Part shown: one piece after another, positions 32,207 through 37,039 of the stretch
Layout of the letters: each line of letters opens with the position of its first letter
Position numbering within the stretch: position 1 is the first letter of the stretch
NCBI GenBank assembly: GCA_009841235.1
Contig: VXMH01000090.1
Coordinates: 1-37,039, forward strand
DNA from: Caldilineaceae bacterium SB0661_bin_32
GTDB lineage: Bacteria > Chloroflexota > Anaerolineae > Caldilineales > Caldilineaceae
DNA length: 37,039 nucleotides
Direction: 5' to 3'
Translations under genes and position numbers: made by a program
The notes under the pieces: model-generated
What the model was told of the DNA's origin: nothing
What the model saw: the letters and a program-made list of their open reading frames with translations, nothing else
Databases searched by the model: none

Positions 32207-32956
32207 ATGAACTTTGAGGGAAAGGTAGCGCTGGTAACCGGCGGCGCGTCTGGAATCGGGCGCGAGACCGCGCGACGCTTCGCTGAGCTCGGCGCATCAG
32301 TGATAATTGCCGACGTGGACGCGGACGGCGGCTCGGATGCGGCAGCTGAACTGCGGAAGTGCGGGGCTGAAGGGCTGTTCGTCAGATGCGACGTTTCCGA
32401 CCCCCTGCAGGTGGCGCGACTGTTCGACGAGTCCGCAACCCATTTCGACCGCCTCGACGCCGCCATAAATAACGCCGGCATAGGCGGTCCCTGGGAACAG
32501 CTTCAATCCTACCCTCACGAAGGCTGGGACAAAGTTCTTGCGGTGAATCTCACCGGCCTCTTCTACTGTATGCAGGAAGAGATCAGACGCATGATCGGGA
32601 AGGGAGGGTCGATCGTGAACGTGGCCTCGATCGCCGGCAAACGGGGACTCCCCAACCAGGCCGCATACACCGCCTCGAAGCATGCCGTCATCGGGCTGAC
32701 ACGCGTCTCTGCCCAGGAGGTCGCGCGACACGATATTCGCGTCAATGCCGTCTGCCCCGCCTACACCGAAACGCCTCTGTTCGGTCCGCTCATCGCCGGC
32801 AATTCGCGCAGGGCGGAAAAAATGCTGGAACGCATCCCAATGCGCCGCTTCGGCAAGCCCCGGGATATCGCTGAAGCGATCGTCTGGCTCTGCTCTGACG
32901 ACTCTTCCTTTGTCACGGGGCAAGCAATCAACCTGGACGGCGGCATGACCGCGTAG
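32207..32956 (+). CDS. Short-chain dehydrogenase/reductase
   Basis: A 249-residue classical SDR with TGGASGIG (11-18) for NAD(P) binding, Asp36 after the second strand (IIADVDAD) favouring NAD, NNAG (89-92), Ser141, and Tyr154-x3-Lys158 (YTASK). INLDGGMTA closes the protein as in most FabG/glucose-dehydrogenase-like members. It would oxidise or reduce an alcohol/ketone pair that cannot be specified. It starts 15 bp after the binding-protein gene and is followed by a MaoC hydratase, so a degradative operon is plausible. Confidence 0.93.
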   Translation: MNFEGKVALVTGGASGIGRETARRFAELGASVIIADVDADGGSDAAAELRKCGAEGLFVRCDVSDPLQVARLFDESATHFDRLDAAINNAGIGGPWEQLQSYPHEGWDKVLAVNLTGLFYCMQEEIRRMIGKGGSIVNVASIAGKRGLPNQAAYTASKHAVIGLTRVSAQEVARHDIRVNAVCPAYTETPLFGPLIAGNSRRAEKMLERIPMRRFGKPRDIAEAIVWLCSDDSSFVTGQAINLDGGMTA

Positions 32957-32984
32957 CGGTCTCTAAAACACTAAACTGGAGAAT

Positions 32985-33467
32985 ATGATGTCCCGACAAG
33001 CGGCATACAAGGACCTGCAATCGAGGGTTGGCGCCGAATCCGACCCCGGCAGCTGGTTCCCGGTCACGCAGAATATGATCAACGGCTTTGCGGATGTGAC
33101 ACGTGACCATCAGTGGATCCACGTCGACGAGGAACGGGCGGCGCGCGACTCACCGTTTGGCGCAACGGTCGCACACGGCTTCTTCACGCTCTCGCTGATT
33201 CCCCACCTTACCGGTATGGTCGAGCCTGATAAGCCGGCCTATCCTGGCGTGGCGCTCACCGTAAACTACGGCCTCAATCGAGTGCGCTTTCCCCACCCTC
33301 TCCTCGCAGGCGCCAGGATCCGCGCCCGCAAGCAGCTCCAGTCCGTGGAGGAAGTGAAGGGAAACGGCCTTCAGCTGATTCACAACGTTACCGTTGAGGT
33401 TGAAGGCGTGGAGAAACCGACCTGCGTTGCCGAAATGGTTTCACGTCTCTACTTTGTGGAAGATTGA
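32985..33467 (+). CDS. MaoC-like (R)-specific hydratase
   Basis: A 160-residue hot-dog-fold protein. The (R)-hydratase catalytic motif appears as Asp41-x4-His46 in FADVTRDHQWIHVDEERA, followed by the HGFFTLSL helix (64-71). The family hydrates trans-2-enoyl-CoA or related thioesters. A second ATG three bases downstream (32988) has better spacing from GGAG (six bases) and may be the real start. It lies between SDR genes, so it probably supplies the hydration step in a fatty- or aromatic-acid pathway. Confidence 0.92.
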   Translation: MMSRQAAYKDLQSRVGAESDPGSWFPVTQNMINGFADVTRDHQWIHVDEERAARDSPFGATVAHGFFTLSLIPHLTGMVEPDKPAYPGVALTVNYGLNRVRFPHPLLAGARIRARKQLQSVEEVKGNGLQLIHNVTVEVEGVEKPTCVAEMVSRLYFVED

Positions 33468-33510
33468 GACGGCGGACGGGTAGGCATTGACCAGTAACCG
33501 GCGGCAACAT

Positions 33511-33546
33511 TCCATGTTCAGCAACCAGTCCATGTTCAGCAACCAG
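33511..33546. repeat. 18-bp exact tandem duplication containing alternative start codons
   Basis: TCCATGTTCAGCAACCAG is present twice in direct succession (33511-33528 and 33529-33546). Each copy contains an in-frame ATG of the following SDR, so the protein begins MFSNQS-MFSNQT. It is probably replication slippage that duplicated the start codon. Confidence 0.92.
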
Positions 33547-34368
33547 ACAGTAGTCATTACAGGTGCAGGTCGGGGAATCGGGGCCAGCGCCGCCCTCCAG
33601 TTCGCAGAGTGCGGGGCGAACGTCGTGGTGAACGACCTTGACAGCGGTATGGCGGAGGAAACCGTGCATGCCATTCAGGCGCGCGGCGGGCAGGCCGTCG
33701 CCCTTGCCGGCGATGTCACCGCGGCCGGATTTCCGGAAAAGCTGATGCAGGAGGCGGTGGACAGATTTGGCCGCCTCAACGTCCTGGTCAACAATGCCGG
33801 CTATACTTGGGACGGGATGGCGCACAAGATCTCCGATGAACAGTGGCAGGCGATCCTAGACGTACACCTGTCTGCTCCCTTTCGAATGATCCGCGCGGCG
33901 GCTCCCCATCTGCGTCAAGCCGCCGCGGCCGAGCTTGCGTCCGGGTCCGGCAGGAGCAACAGGTGCATCGTCAATGTGTCGTCGACCTCCGGACTGCATG
34001 GCAATATCGGTCAGGCCAACTACGCTGCCGGCAAAATGGGGGTCGTGGGACTGACCAAAACAATCGCCAAGGAGTGGGGCCCTCTGGGGATACGCTGCAA
34101 CGCCGTTGCCTTCGGTTTCATCGACACGCGTCTGACCCGATCACAGGAGGTCCAGGAAGAGTCGATCGAGATTGACGGGCGTGAGGTAGTGCTGGGAATC
34201 CCCCAAAAGGTACGCACGCTGCTCGACAAGGATATACGGCTCCGTATCCCTCTCGGACGGCCCGCCGCGGAAGAGGAGGCGGCGGCTGGAATCGTCCTGA
34301 TCGCTTCGCCCCTTGCGTCATACATCACCGGCCACGTACTCGAAGTGACCGGCGGTATGGGAATCTGA
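33514..34368 (+). CDS. Short-chain dehydrogenase/reductase, FabG-like
   Basis: About 284 residues of a classical SDR. TGAGRGIG is near 16-23, an Asp after the second strand (VVVNDLDSG) suggests NAD, NNAG is near 93-96, and Tyr170-x3-Lys174 (YAAGK) is the catalytic pair with a Ser in NVSSTSG. A 20-30-residue insertion, GREVVLGIPQKVRTLLDKD, lies in the substrate-binding region. The start is ambiguous: ATGs at 33514 and 33532 lie in the two halves of a tandem duplication, and a TTG at 33487 is also open. None has a strong ribosome binding site. Confidence 0.9.
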   Translation: MFSNQSMFSNQTVVITGAGRGIGASAALQFAECGANVVVNDLDSGMAEETVHAIQARGGQAVALAGDVTAAGFPEKLMQEAVDRFGRLNVLVNNAGYTWDGMAHKISDEQWQAILDVHLSAPFRMIRAAAPHLRQAAAAELASGSGRSNRCIVNVSSTSGLHGNIGQANYAAGKMGVVGLTKTIAKEWGPLGIRCNAVAFGFIDTRLTRSQEVQEESIEIDGREVVLGIPQKVRTLLDKDIRLRIPLGRPAAEEEAAAGIVLIASPLASYITGHVLEVTGGMGI

Positions 34369-34492
34369 CCCGTCGCGTTTGGACCAGGACGCCCGAAATT
34401 GAGGCAAGGAACCGTCATCCCTCGATCAGGCCCTGTCTTCCGACAAGACCGGGAGCGGTGGACGGCCCCTTTCCAACCCTGCGAACATCCCA

Positions 34493-35434
34493 ATGGCAAC
34501 AGCAAGCGCGACAGGAGTGACCGGGAGCGTACAGCCTAAGACCGTCATGATCACCGGGGCCTCCAGCGGTATCGGCCGCGCATGCGCTCTTCGGATGGAT
34601 CGCGCCGGCTGGAAGGTCTTCGCAACTGTGCGTAACGAGGCCGACGCCCTCCGCTTGCAGAGCGACGCATCCCCACGGCTGCAAACGATATTGCTGGATG
34701 TAACCGACCCGGATCAGATCGCCGCGGCCGCAAGGACCGTTGGCCAATCCGTGGGAGGAAACGGACTGCACGGGCTGGTGAATAACGCCGGAATCGCCGT
34801 GGGCGGCCTCGTTGAGTACCTTGACCCGGCTGAGTTGCGCCGTGTGCTGGAGACCAATACGATCGCGCCGCTGTCCGTCACCAAGCCGCTGATTCCCTTG
34901 CTGAGAAGGGCAAGGGGACGTATCGTGATGATTAGCTCGATCGCCGGATTCAGTTCGACTCCCCTACTCTCGCCATACAGTGCCTCCAAGTTTGCCCTGG
35001 AAGCGCTGACCGACGGGCTCCGGCTCGAGCTGAACCCTTGGGGAATCGAAGTGGTTTCAGTCCAGCCTGGCGCGATCAAGACCGAGATCTGGCAAAAAGC
35101 CCGCGCTTACGTGGAAGGGGAGCTGCGAAAGTACCCGCCCGAGGCATTTGAACAGTATGGCCCCCTCCTCGAGAGGATTTCCGACTCTCTTGATAGACCG
35201 AGAGGCGTCGATGCCGAAGAAGTGGCCCGAACTGTGGACATGATCCTCACCGTCTCCCGGCCCAAAGCCCGCTACTTGGTCGGCCGCGACGCCGTCATCA
35301 GAAACTTGATCGAACGTCTGCCTACGTCGCTGCGCGATCGGGTTATCCTGAGCCGTATGCCCGAATACGGAACGGACGCAGAACTCCCACCCAACGAACT
35401 GCGAGAAGCTGGTCATGAAGATCTGAGTCAGTAA
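34493..35434 (+). CDS. Short-chain dehydrogenase/reductase
   Basis: A 313-residue SDR of the retinol/17-beta-hydroxysteroid dehydrogenase-like group. It has TGASSGIG (21-28), NNAG (97-100), Ser148/149 (MISSIAG) and Tyr162-x3-Lys166 (YSASK). An Arg at the end of the second strand (FATVRNEA) points to NADPH. VQPGAIKTEI is the usual loop after the active site. The C-terminal 70 residues (PKARYLVGRDAVIRNLIERL) are typical of this group. The 124-bp gap before it shows no other gene, and upstream start signals are weak. The substrate is unknown. Confidence 0.92.
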   Translation: MATASATGVTGSVQPKTVMITGASSGIGRACALRMDRAGWKVFATVRNEADALRLQSDASPRLQTILLDVTDPDQIAAAARTVGQSVGGNGLHGLVNNAGIAVGGLVEYLDPAELRRVLETNTIAPLSVTKPLIPLLRRARGRIVMISSIAGFSSTPLLSPYSASKFALEALTDGLRLELNPWGIEVVSVQPGAIKTEIWQKARAYVEGELRKYPPEAFEQYGPLLERISDSLDRPRGVDAEEVARTVDMILTVSRPKARYLVGRDAVIRNLIERLPTSLRDRVILSRMPEYGTDAELPPNELREAGHEDLSQ

Positions 35435-35508
35435 TGTTTGCATTCCCCAACGTCGGTTCCCGCACCTCGCTTCTTGATTATCGCTGTCCCAGAACCGGAG
35501 AAACAACA

Positions 35509-36855
35509 ATGAGATTCACCCTGTTTGGAATTAAGCGCGCATTTGCAGCGGCCCTCATAACGCTCGTGATAGTAGGTTGCGGTCCGGCTTCACCGGCAAC
35601 TGAAGAGATTCAGCCGGTCTCGGCAAGTTCGGAAGCGAACGGTTCGACGGCAGAGAACCGTTCTCAGCGACCGGCCGGGGAATCCATTCGCATTGGGGCC
35701 CTTGTCCCGCTCTCCGCCCCCGGCTCCGTCGTGGGCGGCGAAGCAATGCGGGACGCGATGATCATCGCCGCCGCTGAGATCAATGCAAACGGCGGCCTCC
35801 TGGGCAGACCTGTCGAGCTGATCGTCGTCGACAGCGAAGGCCTTCCGGAGAGAGGGGCCTCCGTTACCGAGAGACTGATCAGCCAGGAAGGGGTCGTTGC
35901 CATCGCCGGCGGCTACCATAGCTCAGTTGGCGTCGTTGCCAAGGAGGTCGCCCACGACTATGGGATTCCGATAGTTTTCGCCAATACCTGGAACGACACG
36001 ATCACGAGCGTACAGTATCCTCAGGTCTTTCGAATCGCTCCCATCAGCTCGGAGGTCTCCGCCATTGACGTCAAATTCATGCAGTGGCTCCGAGACGAAG
36101 CCGGCGCCAGGCTGGAAAAGGTCGTCCTGCTGACTGAGAACACCGACTATGGGATACCTGCCGCCGAAGATACTGCGCGGCTGCTGAGCGAAGCGGGGAT
36201 CGAATCCGTCACCTTTGGAGTCGACATCGGCACGCAGGACTTTGCCGGCATTATCGAGAGGGTAAGGGCCGAAGAGCCGGATCTGATCATGTCGCTGGCA
36301 ACCGGAGAAGCTTCCTACAATTTTGCCCAGCAGTCTGCCGACGCCGGATTGGGCCCGCAGGATGTTCCCACAATGTGTGACCACGTGGCCCTGGAAAGCG
36401 ACGCATTCTGGACCAACGTTCCCGACGGCAACTACTGTTTCGTGCGGCGAATTGGTTTGCCGCCTCAGCTGTACAACGACGCCGCCCATAGCTTTCTTGC
36501 CGAATATGAAGCGCGCACCGGCAAGGAAGGGGCGGAATCCTACGCCTTCGCAGCTTACGACGCCGTTCGCGTTATCGCGCAGGCCATAGACGAAGCGGGG
36601 ACAACCGACGCGCAGGCGATCATCGCCGCACTGGAAGAGATCACCTATGAAGGCGCGCTGGGCACGATCACCTTTCCCATAAACAGCCGCAACTCGCCGG
36701 AAGAAGCGGGCGTCGATCCCAAGTGGTGGCACCAGTTCCCCGACCCGGCCGTTACCGTCGTTCAATATCAGCAGGAGGGCGAGGACTCGGTCGGCGCTAC
36801 CGTAGTCTACCCGCCGACATATCGAACGGGTGACCCGGTCATAGTCGGGCAGTAG
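35509..36855 (+). CDS. ABC transporter substrate-binding lipoprotein, branched-chain amino acid type
   Basis: A 448-residue lipoprotein of the Peripla_BP_6 (LivJ-like) family. The signal peptide ends in LITLVIVGC with Cys24 in a lipobox. A Ser/Glu-rich linker follows, then IRIGALVPLSAPGSVVGGEA (about 61-80) and EINANGGLLGRPVELIVVDS. VVAIAGGYHSSVGVVAKEV forms the ligand-loop region and VVLLTENTDYGIPAAED starts the second lobe. It would bind branched-chain amino acids, amides or aromatic acids outside the cell. The ATG at 35509 has GGAG eight bases upstream and is preferred over the longer open frame. Transport partners, if any, lie beyond the window. Confidence 0.92.
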   Translation: MRFTLFGIKRAFAAALITLVIVGCGPASPATEEIQPVSASSEANGSTAENRSQRPAGESIRIGALVPLSAPGSVVGGEAMRDAMIIAAAEINANGGLLGRPVELIVVDSEGLPERGASVTERLISQEGVVAIAGGYHSSVGVVAKEVAHDYGIPIVFANTWNDTITSVQYPQVFRIAPISSEVSAIDVKFMQWLRDEAGARLEKVVLLTENTDYGIPAAEDTARLLSEAGIESVTFGVDIGTQDFAGIIERVRAEEPDLIMSLATGEASYNFAQQSADAGLGPQDVPTMCDHVALESDAFWTNVPDGNYCFVRRIGLPPQLYNDAAHSFLAEYEARTGKEGAESYAFAAYDAVRVIAQAIDEAGTTDAQAIIAALEEITYEGALGTITFPINSRNSPEEAGVDPKWWHQFPDPAVTVVQYQQEGEDSVGATVVYPPTYRTGDPVIVGQ

Positions 36856-36856
36856 C

Positions 36857-36888
36857 CGCCGAATGACATCTGGTCGCCGAATGACATC
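36857..36888. repeat. Short direct repeat after the binding-protein gene
   Basis: CGCCGAATGACATC occurs at 36857-36870 and 36875-36888, a period of 18 bp beginning right after the stop codon. It is probably a slippage duplication. The remaining bases to the window end hold no gene. Confidence 0.75.
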
Positions 36889-37014
36889 AGAGCGTACTGC
36901 CCTCAATCTATCTGTCCATATACCGCCGTATTCTTCTGGCGGCGACTAGACCAGGGCCGGTCCGCGAACAACACTGAGGCAGCGGAAGCGCCGCCTCCCC
37001 CATCCCCCTCAAAA

Positions 37015-37039
37015 CCCCCGTAGGGGCAGGCCTTGTGCC
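37015..37039. repeat. Partial GC-rich palindromic interspersed repeat
   Basis: The window ends with CCCCCGTAGGGGCAGGCC followed by TTGTGCC. GGCAGGC...TTGT...GCC is the start of a hairpin that would be completed by TGCCCC beyond the edge. It looks like one arm of a dispersed intergenic palindrome; I recall similar sequences from Chloroflexota genomes, which is not verified here. Confidence 0.45.

Noticed and set aside
1..37039. CRISPR arrays, rRNA and tRNA genes
   Set aside because: No regularly spaced identical repeats were seen, and no tRNA or rRNA sequence was recognised by eye on either strand; a covariance search would be needed to exclude a tRNA fully.

Overview
The window reads as a chromosomal segment of a GC-rich, probably uncultured bacterium, most likely a Chloroflexota of the Caldilineae/Anaerolineae kind. 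This is inferred from gene content: PhyH-family oxygenases, an enolase-superfamily enzyme, several SDRs, a T-box-controlled bacterial type II isoleucyl-tRNA synthetase, a decaprenyl-phosphate phosphoribosyltransferase-like UbiA protein and lipoprotein solute-binding proteins. No rRNA, tRNA, CRISPR array or complete prophage was found.

Layout. 1-405 holds no convincing gene, only a cluster of short inverted TGATGCA repeats. 406-8295 is a run of small-molecule enzymes on both strands: a VOC protein, a PhyH oxygenase, an aldo/keto reductase, an HSL-type esterase, two translationally coupled methyltransferases, a MOSC protein, a GT4 glycosyltransferase and a 2-hydroxyacid dehydrogenase. 8334-10190 (minus) is a two-gene operon of a Met/His-rich lipoprotein and a di-haem MauG/cytochrome c peroxidase-like protein. 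10191-11151 is a gene-poor patch with a RelE-like toxin fragment and a small antitoxin-like gene. 11152-14279 (minus) is a three-gene catabolic operon: enolase-superfamily enzyme, PhyH oxygenase, 2-hydroxyacid dehydrogenase. 14814-19600 carries lon and a PHP/AlbA_2 fusion protein. A UbiA-family transferase and two tandem CNNM/CBS 'hemolysin' membrane proteins follow.

23603-25413 is a small AT-richer accessory island. It contains a decayed IS5-type transposase, a coupled gene pair (DUF6338-type membrane protein plus a 62-residue proline-rich peptide) and a truncated IS3-type element. The island is bracketed by a 461-bp, almost perfect direct repeat: the 3' third of the second CBS gene is present at both ends. 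Just after the right copy comes a near-consensus promoter, an isoleucine T-box leader with its terminator, and the operon alaX-ileS.

30424-36855 (plus) holds gcvH, a sugar-type ABC binding lipoprotein, an SDR, a MaoC hydratase, two more SDRs and a branched-chain amino acid-type binding lipoprotein, with no permease or ATPase genes in view.

Most interesting points: (i) both PhyH proteins carry H-x-G where the iron-binding H-x-D should be, the arrangement used by Fe/2-oxoglutarate halogenases; (ii) the coupled DUF6338/proline-rich peptide pair in the island; (iii) the 461-bp duplication that recreates a gene end at both island borders; (iv) the PHP/AlbA_2 fusion beside lon; (v) an alanyl-tRNA editing gene under an isoleucine T-box.
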